Assembly (NCBI RefSeq): GCF_001676055.1
Contig: NZ_LZEX01000046.1
Location: 1 to 64,000 of the forward strand
DNA from: Morganella psychrotolerans
GTDB lineage: Bacteria > Pseudomonadota > Gammaproteobacteria > Enterobacterales > Enterobacteriaceae
Direction of reading: 5' to 3'
Length of the DNA stretch: 64,000 nucleotides
Made by a program: the position numbers and the translations under genes. The notes beneath the pieces were generated by a model. That model saw nothing but the letters and a program-made list of their open reading frames with translations. It searched no databases and had not been told where the DNA came from. Each line of letters opens with the position of its first letter. Position 1 is the first letter of the stretch. This document shows positions 1 to 8,291 of this stretch, piece after piece.

Positions 1-32
1 TGTAAATAACGGTGTACGGAGTACACTCCTAA

Positions 33-164
33 TTACAGACAACAAAAAAGCGCCATGAAGGCGCTTTTTTGTTGTCTGTCTGATGATGAGAATGCTTTGC
101 TGTATTTAGCAATGATAGCAGCAGCACGGGTCAGATTTGAGAAGAAAGTTTTGATGCTTTTCAT
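33..164 (-). CDS. Possible 43-residue basic small protein
   Basis: A short reverse-strand reading frame begins MKSIKTFFSNLTRAAAIIAK and is preceded by a good ribosome binding site (AGGAG, six bases before the ATG). The N-terminal half is basic and amphipathic; no family was recognised. The frame reads straight through the strong terminator hairpin at 35-79 and its stop codon lies at the far base of that hairpin. A transcript ended by this hairpin on the reverse strand would lack a stop codon. It may be a real small protein or chance; the ribosome binding site is the main support. Confidence 0.35.
   Translation of the reverse strand: MKSIKTFFSNLTRAAAIIAKYSKAFSSSDRQQKSAFMALFCCL
35..79. terminator. 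Strong bidirectional intrinsic terminator
   Basis: A perfect 20-bp inverted repeat with a five-base loop. The GC core (AGCGCC/GGCGCT) is flanked by A and T tracts on both sides, so it can end transcription in either direction: for a gene lying left of the window and for the small reverse-strand frame starting at 164. Confidence 0.75.
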
Positions 165-462
165 AATGAACTCCTGCGTTTGAATTAAGGGTTAAAGCGT
201 CTTTCGCTTCGATGGAGGTATCATACCAATTATGTGATGGATGTCAAATTTTTTTATAAACTATTTTTTAAAATATCAAACTATTTTTTATTTAAAACCG
301 GCGTCATTCAAGATGCAGGCAGATGGCAGCATAGATAAACTATATGATCGGCGAGCTGAGTACAGTCGGCAAACCTGCCGTTTGAATGGATACGGCTATA
401 GCGGGACTTCTTTATTTATGCCAGTATATTTTTATATGTTGCCGGTAAGATCAGAGGAAAGT

Positions 463-1239
463 ATGGGTAAAGTAATAAAATTGGTGTTGATGCTGATTGT
501 CGCTGCTGCATTTACAGGCGCCGGTTATTATATGGGAACGCCGAAAACTAAGCCGCCGGTTTTACGGGAGTCGCTCAGTATCAACGCGGGGGAAACATCC
601 GCTACTGTAGAAAAAAAGATGATGGCGGAATCATTTCTGTTTCTTGAGTCACTGCGTAAAATCTCACCTGAAAAATATAAAGAAATAAAACGCGAGATGG
701 GTGATTACGATTCAATGACCTATGAGCAAAAACTGGCATGGGTGAATAAAATTACAGAGCTGACGGCGGTGTTATTAATCGATCGTGTTCCTTATGCTTC
801 TGACGAGGCGTTAAATGCCTTTGCAGTGGCGGTTAAAGAGCAGGCAGACGAATATCTGATAAAAGATCCGTCCGGGAAACTGTGTTTTAATAATTTTTTC
901 CCGGGACTGAATAAATTTCCGCAGGATAAACTGGCTGTTTCTTATAATGAAGCGGATATCCGGATGTTAAAAACCGTAAATCTGATCCTGACGTCATCCA
1001 CGGAAAACAGAAATAGTCATTCTGTTTCTGAGCATGATGCCTGGCAGGTATTAGGCTCAGTTTCACAGAAACTGAGTGAGAAATACGGTGATCAGGTTAA
1101 TTTGTTATCAAACCCTGAAGAAGGTGCAAAAGACCCGGCAATGACCTGTCGTATCGTCGGTGATTTTTATGAATTATTTACTCAGGTGCCGGATAAAGCC
1201 GCTTCCGCAGAAGCATTGCGACAGATTTTATCTGATTGA
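463..1239 (+). CDS. Membrane-anchored protein of unknown function
   Basis: A 258-residue protein beginning MGKVIKLVLMLIVAAAF. The start at 463 is chosen because AGAGGAAAGT precedes it at proper spacing and it opens directly into a hydrophobic segment (about residues 5-24), giving an uncleaved anchor or signal peptide; the frame is open further upstream to 241 but that part is AT-rich and not protein-like. The rest is predicted soluble, lysine/glutamate rich, with two cysteines. I do not recognise the family. It stands alone between the small reverse frame and the emrAB pair and is followed by a weak terminator. Confidence 0.7.
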   Translation: MGKVIKLVLMLIVAAAFTGAGYYMGTPKTKPPVLRESLSINAGETSATVEKKMMAESFLFLESLRKISPEKYKEIKREMGDYDSMTYEQKLAWVNKITELTAVLLIDRVPYASDEALNAFAVAVKEQADEYLIKDPSGKLCFNNFFPGLNKFPQDKLAVSYNEADIRMLKTVNLILTSSTENRNSHSVSEHDAWQVLGSVSQKLSEKYGDQVNLLSNPEEGAKDPAMTCRIVGDFYELFTQVPDKAASAEALRQILSD

Positions 1240-1256
1240 TTTTTCTGTCACACTGT

Positions 1257-1300
1257 AAAAAATCCGCCGGTATTTATTTTATCTGCGGTTTTTTTTCATT
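1257..1300 (+). terminator. Probable terminator of the unknown membrane protein gene
   Basis: The arms ATCCGC and GCGGT are separated by an AT-rich loop and followed by eight T. The stem has one mismatch, so this is a modest terminator. The remaining bases up to 1715 hold no convincing gene. Confidence 0.5.
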
Positions 1301-1715
1301 GTAAAAGTCGCTCCCGGTATGATCATTGTGCAAATTGTGCTGTTTTTTCTGAACCCTGACAAAATAAAATACGTTCGTACCCGAAAATGAACCTGCTAAT
1401 CGAATAATCGGTATGCTTTTTTCAAAATCTTATTCAGCGGGGTATTTTTTGTGAAGCTCGGACACAAAGAAATATCAAAGTGTGAAGCGGATATTACTTT
1501 CATTTCCGGACATTTCTTTATATTGCATTGCAGGGCATCATAAACCGACAAATAAATCACACAATTCATTATATCAGTCGGATATTTTGTTTTTGTTTAT
1601 TTCGTTTTCATTGATTCGCCATATTATTTCGCTTATCGTTACTTTTGCCTTTATTCAGGCTATTCTGTGCGCAATAATATTGTATTGAATTAATTTTAAT
1701 GACCGGGGTATTTTG

Positions 1716-2906
1716 ATGGACAACACGTCAACGCAGTCTTCTGCCGCCCAACCTTCCGATAAACATACATCTTCGACTCACCCTGCAAAACGAAAAGCCT
1801 GGCTTATCGGTACAACTCTGCTGTTTATTATATTGCTGGCGGGTTATCTGATTTATTGGTTTATGGTTCTGCGCTATCAGGAATATACAGATGATGCTTA
1901 TGTGGTGGGACTTCAGGTGCCGATTGTGGCGCAAACCACCGGTAATGTGACACAGGTAAATTTTGAGAATACCGATCTGGTGCGTGCCGGGGATGTACTG
2001 GTGGTGCTGGATAAAACCAATGCTGAACTGGCTTATGCACAGGCGCGGCATGACCTCGCGGCAATAGTGCGCCAGACACAGGAGCTTTACTATAACCGTG
2101 ACCAGCTCAGTGCGGTGATTGCACAGAAAAATGTGCTGCTGAATCAGGCGAAAAGTGATTATGCACGGCGGAGTGTGCTGGGGCAGCGGGGAACTATTTC
2201 CAAAGAGGATCTGCAACATTCACGTGAAGCCGTGGAAGAAGCTCAGGCCTCTCTGAATGCATCAGTGCAGCAATTTAATGCCACGAAAGCGCTGCTGAAA
2301 ACAACGGCATTGGCGGATCAACCCGCAGTATTACAGGCGGCAGATAAAGTCCGTGATGCCTGGATAACCCTTCAGCGTACACAAATCCGCAGCCCGTTTA
2401 CCGGATATGTTTCACGGCGCAATGTCCAGGTCGGTGCGCAGGTCAGTCCGAATGCGTCATTGATGGCGATTGTTCCGGCAGAGCCGGTGTGGATTGATGC
2501 TAACTTTAAAGAAACGCAACTCAGCGATGTGCGGATCGGGCAACCGGTCACGATCACCAGCGATTTCTATGGTAGTAAAGTGATATTTAACGGCACAGTC
2601 GCCGGTCTGGATATGGGCACCGGCAGCGCATTTTCACTGCTTCCGGCGCAAAACGCGACCGGCAACTGGATTAAAGTGGTGCAACGCCTGCCGGTCAGGG
2701 TGGAGTTAGATCCTCAGCAGATTGCAAAATACCCGCTGCGTATCGGGCTGTCCATGAATGTCACTATTGAAACAAAAGATACCGGTGGTCAGGTGCTGGC
2801 GAATGTTCAGCGTGATACCCCGGCGTTTAAAAGTGATGTGCTTATTCCGGATCTTGCGCCGGTGAATGTTGTGATTGCACAAATCATTACAGACAATGCC
2901 AGTTAA
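1716..2906 (+). CDS. emrA: EmrA-type membrane fusion protein of a multidrug efflux pump
   Basis: Periplasmic adaptor (HlyD/EmrA family, 396 residues) linking the inner-membrane pump encoded next to an outer-membrane TolC channel. It has a short cytoplasmic N-terminus, one membrane segment (about residues 28-50), the biotinyl-lipoyl half motif YTDDAYVVGLQVPIVAQTTG, a coiled-coil alpha hairpin (about 100-220) and the second lipoyl half with IRSPFTGYVSRRNVQVGAQV. ATG 1716 is preferred over the TTG codon directly before it. Only 17 bases separate it from emrB, so the two form an operon. No mprA/emrR regulator gene precedes it, unlike in E. coli. Confidence 0.92.
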   Translation: MDNTSTQSSAAQPSDKHTSSTHPAKRKAWLIGTTLLFIILLAGYLIYWFMVLRYQEYTDDAYVVGLQVPIVAQTTGNVTQVNFENTDLVRAGDVLVVLDKTNAELAYAQARHDLAAIVRQTQELYYNRDQLSAVIAQKNVLLNQAKSDYARRSVLGQRGTISKEDLQHSREAVEEAQASLNASVQQFNATKALLKTTALADQPAVLQAADKVRDAWITLQRTQIRSPFTGYVSRRNVQVGAQVSPNASLMAIVPAEPVWIDANFKETQLSDVRIGQPVTITSDFYGSKVIFNGTVAGLDMGTGSAFSLLPAQNATGNWIKVVQRLPVRVELDPQQIAKYPLRIGLSMNVTIETKDTGGQVLANVQRDTPAFKSDVLIPDLAPVNVVIAQIITDNAS

Positions 2907-2923
2907 GCTGTACGGGGTTTATT

Positions 2924-4441
2924 GTGGATAATCAACCGTTAACAGGAAAAAGACTGGTCTGGGCGACCATCGCACTGGCGATGGCGACCTTTATGCAGGT
3001 GCTGGACTCCACCATTGCCAACGTGGCTATTCCGACTATCTCGGGTAATCTCGGGGCGTCTGTCTCGCAGGGAACCTGGGTGATTACCTCGTTCGGGGTA
3101 TCGAATGCCATTTCTATTGCTATCACCGGGTTCCTGGCTAAACGCTTCGGTGAAGTCCGCGTGTTTATCTGGTCAGTCGGGCTGTTTACCCTGGCATCCT
3201 TGCTGTGCGGGCTGTCTGATAGCCTCGGCATGCTGATTTTTTTCCGTGTATTACAAGGCGGTGTTGCAGGACCGATTATTCCGCTGTCACAAAGCCTGTT
3301 GCTGAAAAGCTATCCTCCTGCGAAACGCAATACGGCGCTCGCATTGTGGTCGATGACCATCATTCTGGCGCCGGTGTGCGGGCCAATTATGGGTGGTTAT
3401 ATCAGTGATAATTTCCACTGGGGCTGGATTTTCTTTATCAACGTTCCGATCGGCATAGCGGTGGTGATTGTCAGCCTGATGCTGCTGCGTGGCATGGAAT
3501 CGAAAACCACAAAAGTCCCGCTCAATGTGATTGGTTTATCGTTACTGATAGTCGGTATAGGATGTCTGCAAATCCTGCTGGATAAAGGAAAAGATCTCGG
3601 CTGGCTGGAATCGGATGAAATTGTTGCACTGGCAGTTATTGCTGCGGTAGCGCTTGTGTTCCTGGTTATCTGGGAGCTGACAGATAAAAACCCGATTGTC
3701 GAATTGTCTCTGTTTAAGTCGCGAAACTTTACGGTCGGGACACTTTCAGTCAGTCTGGCGTATATGGTTTATTTCGGCGCAATTGTTCTGTTACCACAGT
3801 TGTTGCAGGAGGTATACGGCTATACGGCGGAGTGGGCAGGGCTGGCGCTGGCGCCTATCGGGCTGGTGCCGATATTGATCTCGGCATTTGTCGGTAAAAT
3901 ATCCAATGTGGTGGATTTGCGCTGGATTGTAACCTTTAGTTTCGTGATATATGCCATCTGTTTCTACTGGCGGGCATACACATTTGAGCCGCAAATGGAT
4001 TTTTATGCGTCCGTCTGGCCACAACTGGTTCAGGGGTTTGCGGTTGCCTGTTTCTTTATGCCGCTGACAACCATCACGCTTTCGGGATTGCCGCCGGAAA
4101 AGCTGGCTTCAGCTTCCGCGCTGGCGAATTTTTTCCGGACACTGGCGGGCTCGATAGGAACGTCGATCACCACAACATTGTGGAGCCGACGCGAATCGTT
4201 ACATCATTCTCAGTTAACTGAGTCAATCACAGAGTATAATCCTGAGTCGGTACAGATGTATCAGGAAATGGCGCAGCATGGTATGTCGCAGATACAGACA
4301 TCGGCGTACCTCGCAAAAGAGATAACTGCGCAGGGATTAATTATCAGCGCGAATGAAATTTTCTGGCTTTCAGGCGGGGTTTTTATCTGTCTGATTGTGC
4401 TGGTCTGGTTTGCCAAACCACCCTTTACCGCTAAGTCCTGA
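2924..4441 (+). CDS. emrB: EmrB-type multidrug efflux MFS transporter (DHA2 family)
   Basis: A 505-residue, 14-helix proton-driven drug exporter of the major facilitator superfamily. It carries the DHA2 signatures: LDSTIANVAIPTISGNLG in helix 1, GWIFFINVPIG in helix 5, and RVLQGGVAGPIIPLSQSLLL in helix 4. Similarity to E. coli EmrB appears very high along the full length. Translation starts at GTG 2924. With EmrA it forms a tripartite pump with TolC that expels hydrophobic compounds and uncouplers. It is the last gene of the pair. Confidence 0.94.
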   Translation: MDNQPLTGKRLVWATIALAMATFMQVLDSTIANVAIPTISGNLGASVSQGTWVITSFGVSNAISIAITGFLAKRFGEVRVFIWSVGLFTLASLLCGLSDSLGMLIFFRVLQGGVAGPIIPLSQSLLLKSYPPAKRNTALALWSMTIILAPVCGPIMGGYISDNFHWGWIFFINVPIGIAVVIVSLMLLRGMESKTTKVPLNVIGLSLLIVGIGCLQILLDKGKDLGWLESDEIVALAVIAAVALVFLVIWELTDKNPIVELSLFKSRNFTVGTLSVSLAYMVYFGAIVLLPQLLQEVYGYTAEWAGLALAPIGLVPILISAFVGKISNVVDLRWIVTFSFVIYAICFYWRAYTFEPQMDFYASVWPQLVQGFAVACFFMPLTTITLSGLPPEKLASASALANFFRTLAGSIGTSITTTLWSRRESLHHSQLTESITEYNPESVQMYQEMAQHGMSQIQTSAYLAKEITAQGLIISANEIFWLSGGVFICLIVLVWFAKPPFTAKS

Positions 4442-4513
4442 TAACCATTACAGTAACAAGGATGCGTAACCGGTAATGTGCCGGTTGCCGGACGCAATGA
4501 AGAGGATTTTTCC

Positions 4514-5593
4514 ATGAGATTTAAACAATTTATGCTTGCCGGTGCAATTGCGTCGGCTACATTACTGGCAGCACAGATAGCTTCTGCCTGCACACGCCTG
4601 GTGTATCTGGGGGATGACTCGCAGGTGATCACGGCACGGTCAATGGACTGGAAAAGTGATGTCGGCACTAATTTATGGATTTTCCCGCGGGGCATGGCGC
4701 GTGATGGTGCCGCAGGGCCAAACTCGGTTAAATGGGTGTCTAAATACGGCAGTGTGACCGCTTCCGGCTATGATATTTCTACCACTGACGGGATTAACGA
4801 AAAAGGGTTAGTTGCAAACCTGCTCTGGCTGGTGGAATCATCCTATCCTGACCCGGAAAATGGTAAACAGACGCTGAGCATTTCAGCATGGGCGCAGTAT
4901 GTGCTGGATAACTATGCAACGGTGGCAGAGGCAGTTGCTGCCCTGGAAAAAGAACCGTTTGATGTTATTACAGATAAAGTTCCGGGTGAAAAGCGTCTGG
5001 CGACACTGCATCTCTCTCTGTCAGATGCATCCGGTGACAGTGCAATTATTGAATACATTGATGGTAAGCAGGTTATTCATCACAACAAAAAATATCAGGT
5101 GATGACCAACTCCCCGGTATTCAGTGAGCAACTGGCGCTGGACAGTTACTGGCAGCAGATTAACGGCACAGTTATGCTGCCGGGCACCAACCGCTCTGCT
5201 GATCGTTTTGCGCGCGGCTCTTTTTATATCAATGCTATTCCTAAATTAACCACACCGAATAAAGCAGTAGCATCAGTCTTTAGTGTGATCCGCAATGTCT
5301 CTGTGCCGTTCGGGCTGAATACGGAAGAAGAGCCGAATATCTCTTCTACCCGCTGGCGCACGGTGGTCGATCATAAACGTCAGATTTATTTCTTTGAATC
5401 CGCACTGACGCCCAATATCTTCTGGGTTGACCTGAAGAAAGTGGATTTCAGCAAAGAAAACGGCAAAGTGAAGAAACTGGATTTAGGGCCTGAGCAACAA
5501 AATATTTACTCCGGCGATGTGGCAAATGACTTTGTTGAGACTAAACCTTTCGTTTTTGAAGGGATTAATAAAGTGATTGCTCAGAAGAAATAA
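4514..5593 (+). CDS. Exported choloylglycine hydrolase-family Ntn amidase (penicillin V acylase-like)
   Basis: A 359-residue linear amide C-N hydrolase of the N-terminal nucleophile fold. The start at ATG 4514 follows GAAGAGGATTTTTCC. A signal peptide ends IASA, and the next residue is Cys26, so signal peptidase cleavage itself would expose the catalytic N-terminal cysteine. Counting from that Cys, Arg17 and Asp20 (in ARSMDW) match the family active site; a later Asn (MTNSP) and Arg (ADRFARG) complete it. The substrate could be conjugated bile salts, penicillin V or acyl-homoserine lactones; sequence alone does not decide. It is monocistronic. Confidence 0.88.
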   Translation: MRFKQFMLAGAIASATLLAAQIASACTRLVYLGDDSQVITARSMDWKSDVGTNLWIFPRGMARDGAAGPNSVKWVSKYGSVTASGYDISTTDGINEKGLVANLLWLVESSYPDPENGKQTLSISAWAQYVLDNYATVAEAVAALEKEPFDVITDKVPGEKRLATLHLSLSDASGDSAIIEYIDGKQVIHHNKKYQVMTNSPVFSEQLALDSYWQQINGTVMLPGTNRSADRFARGSFYINAIPKLTTPNKAVASVFSVIRNVSVPFGLNTEEEPNISSTRWRTVVDHKRQIYFFESALTPNIFWVDLKKVDFSKENGKVKKLDLGPEQQNIYSGDVANDFVETKPFVFEGINKVIAQKK

Positions 5594-5599
5594 AAGGCA

Positions 5600-5662
5600 T
5601 TTACGCCTCACCGGAAAGGGTATAAGATGCATTTAATATGCATCTTTAAGGTGAGGCGTAAA
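5600..5662 (+). promoter_or_regulatory. Hairpin that can hide the tehB ribosome binding site
   Basis: A perfect 13-bp inverted repeat (5600-5612 and 5650-5662) surrounds the NsrR palindrome. The right arm contains AGGTGAGG, the tehB ribosome binding site. In RNA reading through from the hydrolase gene upstream, both arms are present and the site would be paired. A start of transcription inside the NsrR site (suggested -10 TATAAG at 5621) would omit the left arm and leave the site free. Confidence 0.55.
5624..5646. promoter_or_regulatory. NsrR operator of tehB
   Basis: A 23-bp near-perfect palindrome with halves AAGATGCATTT and ATATGCATCTT around one central base. It matches the 11-1-11 consensus of the nitric-oxide-sensing repressor NsrR. 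tehB is a reported NsrR target in enteric bacteria. Confidence 0.8.
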
Positions 5663-6526
5663 ATGGAAAATCTGGTCTGTTATAAAACTCTGCCGGTCTG
5701 GCAAAAAAACACTATTCCGATGGCATTTATGGAAAGGCATAATACGGCGGAAGGCACATGGGCACAATTATCCGTGTTGGCCGGAGAAATGGATTTTGTC
5801 GTTTTCGGTGAAAACGGTGAAGAGACCCGTTACCACTTTGATACTGAACATCAGCCGCCGCGTCTTGATCCGCAGGTGTGGCATAGAATTGAGTCTGTCA
5901 GTGATGATATTTCCTGTCAGCTCGCTTTTCACTGTAAACAGGAAGATGAATTTTACAAAATTCATGGTCTGACCCGTCCGCACTCCGAAGTCCGTGAACT
6001 GGTGACAATGACCAAACCCGGCAAAACCCTGGATTTAGGCTCCGGTCGCGGTCGCAACAGTTTTTTCCTGGCACAACTCGGCTATGATGTGACTGCCACA
6101 GATATTAATCCGCAGCATATTCAGGCAATTGAGGATGTAAAAGCGGTCAGCGGGATCAGTAATATCCGCACCGCAGTGTACGATATCAATCAGCATGCTT
6201 TGCAGGATGATTACGACATCATTATCTCCACTGTAGTGCTGATGTTCCTGAAAAGAGAAAATATTGCCGCGATCATCGCCGATATGCAGGCTCATACCCT
6301 TCCCGGTGGTTATAACCTGATTGTCTGTCCGGTAGAGACGGATAATATGCCGTACGATGAACTGCCGTTTGACTGTTTCCTGAAGCCCGGTGAGCTCTCC
6401 GCTGCCTACGCAGACTGGGAGATCCTGAAATACAATGAAAATCCGGGCCATTTGCACCGCACTGATGCGGCAGGTAACCGGATCTGCCTGAATTTTGCTA
6501 CTCTGATTGCCCGTAAAAAAGCCTGA
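5663..6526 (+). CDS. tehB: Tellurite-resistance SAM-dependent methyltransferase TehB
   Basis: A 287-residue two-domain TehB, similar in length to the Haemophilus form: an N-terminal DUF1971 (cupin-like) domain (about residues 1-85) followed by a class I methyltransferase domain. Motif I is DLGSGRGRNSFFLAQLGYDV and motif II ends in TATDIN. It methylates tellurite, selenite and possibly other electrophilic compounds using S-adenosylmethionine in the cytoplasm. ATG 5663 is chosen for the AGGTGAGG site; a longer frame from 5627 would start inside the operator. No tehA is adjacent. Expression is probably NsrR-repressed. Confidence 0.93.
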   Translation: MENLVCYKTLPVWQKNTIPMAFMERHNTAEGTWAQLSVLAGEMDFVVFGENGEETRYHFDTEHQPPRLDPQVWHRIESVSDDISCQLAFHCKQEDEFYKIHGLTRPHSEVRELVTMTKPGKTLDLGSGRGRNSFFLAQLGYDVTATDINPQHIQAIEDVKAVSGISNIRTAVYDINQHALQDDYDIIISTVVLMFLKRENIAAIIADMQAHTLPGGYNLIVCPVETDNMPYDELPFDCFLKPGELSAAYADWEILKYNENPGHLHRTDAAGNRICLNFATLIARKKA

Positions 6527-6549
6527 TCACCCGTAAAAACCAGACCCTC

Positions 6550-6588
6550 ACGCTGTGTTGTCGGCTTTCCGGCAGCATGGCGTTTTTT
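6550..6588 (+). terminator. Terminator of tehB
   Basis: A 15-bp stem including G-T pairs (ACGCTGTG.../...ATGGCGT) with loop CTTT, followed by six T. Confidence 0.8.
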
Positions 6589-6831
6589 CATTTCTCCGCA
6601 CAGTAAAATCCCTCATATAAATTTGAGTTATCCATCACCGGAAAAATAACGCACTATTTTAGTTCCGATTACGACGAGTGACTCCTCTCACACTATCAAA
6701 CATCCGACACGTTTTTGGCCGTTTTTTGCTCGCAGTTTATACATTTTTCGGCTTTATTAGTAAATGATAAATAAATGTTACTCATTTGTGGTGCATAAGA
6801 TAAAAATAACAGAGCCGGTCAGGAGGAATGA

Positions 6832-8211
6832 ATGGACTTAATTACAGAGTGGCTGGGGACGTTAAACGGCATTGTGTGGGGCGTACCAATGCTGGTGGGG
6901 ATACTGGGTGTGGGGTTGTTTATGCAGGTACGGCTCAGTTTTTTGCCGATCCGTAAACTGGGTACCGGGTTTAAATTACTGTTTCAGCGTAATGAATCGC
7001 GCGGGGAAGGGCAAATCTCGCCGTTCAATGCGCTGATGACCGCGCTGTCCGCAACCATCGGAACCGGTAATATTGCCGGAGTGGCAACGGCAGTCGTGAT
7101 GGGCGGGCCGGGCGCACTGTTCTGGATGTGGATGACAGCTCTGGTCGGGATGGCAACAAAATATTCAGAAACGGTTCTGGCTGTCCGCTTTCGCGAAGTC
7201 GATAAATACGGGCAATATGTCGGTGGCCCGATGTATTACATCAAAAATGGTTTGGGTTCGAAATGGATCTGGCTGGGAACACTGTTTGCTTTTTTTGGTG
7301 CCTGCGCGAGTTTTGGTATCGGAAATACGGTTCAGGCAAATTCAGTGGCGGATGTGCTGGAAAGCAACTTCGGGGTGAACAAATGGGTTACCAGTGCCGT
7401 GCTGGTAATACTGGTCGGTGCGGTACTGATTGGCGGGATCCGCCGTATTTCTGATGTTGCGGGCAAACTGGTGCCCCTGATGACCGTCGGCTATTTTGGT
7501 GCAGGGTTATTGGTACTGGCGCTGAATATCAGTGAAGTTCCGGCGGCATTTTCGCTGATTGTCACCTCTGCATTTACCCCGGTGGCGGCGCAGGGCGGTT
7601 TTGCCGGTGCCGCAGTCTGGGCGGCGATCCGTTTTGGGGTGGCGCGCGGCGTTTTCTCTAATGAAGCGGGTCTTGGCAGTGCGCCGATAGCCCATGCTGC
7701 GGCAAAAACACAAAACCCTATCCGTCAGGGATTGATCGCCATGCTGGGCACCTTCATTGATACCATTATTGTCTGTTCCGTCACCGGACTGACGATTGTG
7801 ATTATGGGTGGTTGGTTAACCAGTGAAACCGGTGCAACACTGACCGCATCATCCTTTAAAGCCGCAATTCCTGGCGGGAACTATATTGTGGCGGTTGCGC
7901 TGACCATTTTTGCATTCACCACTATCCTCGGCTGGAGTTTTTATGGTGAGAAATGTGTTCAGTATCTCTTTGGTCTGAAAGCGATCAAAGTATTCCGCGT
8001 GTTATGGATTATTGCATTACCGGTTGGTGCCACGCAGTCTCTGGATTTTGTCTGGCTGCTGGCCGATACGCTGAATGCAATGATGGCTATTCCGAACCTG
8101 ATTGCATTGATGTTACTCAGCCCTGTGGTGTACCGTCTGACGCGGGATCATATCCGTGATATTAATGCGGACAGCATTGACGTGGCAAATGAGTTATACG
8201 ACAAAAAATAG
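6832..8211 (+). CDS. AGCS-family sodium:alanine (amino acid) symporter
   Basis: A 459-residue inner-membrane carrier of the alanine/glycine:cation symporter family (AlsT, DagA, E. coli YaaJ). It has about eleven hydrophobic helices and family motifs such as ATIGTGNIAGVATAV, KYSETVLAVRFRE, GGPMYYI, GIGNTVQANSVA and FSNEAGLGSAPIAHAAA. It likely imports alanine or glycine with sodium. The start is fixed by AGGAGG five bases ahead of ATG 6832. It is monocistronic. The 300-base gap before it holds the tehB terminator and then an AT-rich leader without a recognisable riboswitch. Confidence 0.93.
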   Translation: MDLITEWLGTLNGIVWGVPMLVGILGVGLFMQVRLSFLPIRKLGTGFKLLFQRNESRGEGQISPFNALMTALSATIGTGNIAGVATAVVMGGPGALFWMWMTALVGMATKYSETVLAVRFREVDKYGQYVGGPMYYIKNGLGSKWIWLGTLFAFFGACASFGIGNTVQANSVADVLESNFGVNKWVTSAVLVILVGAVLIGGIRRISDVAGKLVPLMTVGYFGAGLLVLALNISEVPAAFSLIVTSAFTPVAAQGGFAGAAVWAAIRFGVARGVFSNEAGLGSAPIAHAAAKTQNPIRQGLIAMLGTFIDTIIVCSVTGLTIVIMGGWLTSETGATLTASSFKAAIPGGNYIVAVALTIFAFTTILGWSFYGEKCVQYLFGLKAIKVFRVLWIIALPVGATQSLDFVWLLADTLNAMMAIPNLIALMLLSPVVYRLTRDHIRDINADSIDVANELYDKK

Positions 8212-8237
8212 TCAGTCTGCGGGCAGGATATGACGAT

Positions 8238-8277
8238 AAGTACAGCCGCGTCACTGATGAATGGCGCGGCTGCACTT
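8238..8277. terminator. Hairpin between convergent genes
   Basis: A 13-bp stem with one mismatch (AAGTACAGCCGCG / CGCGGCTGCACTT). It lies between the symporter gene and the reverse-strand binding-protein gene. No T tract follows on either strand, so it may act with Rho or as an mRNA end stabiliser. Confidence 0.45.
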
Positions 8278-8291
8278 GCTGATATATAAAA

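Noticed and set aside
1482-1688. A 68-residue hydrophobic frame upstream of emrA
   Set aside because: It starts at GTG without a ribosome site, lies in AT-rich leader DNA and resembles no family.
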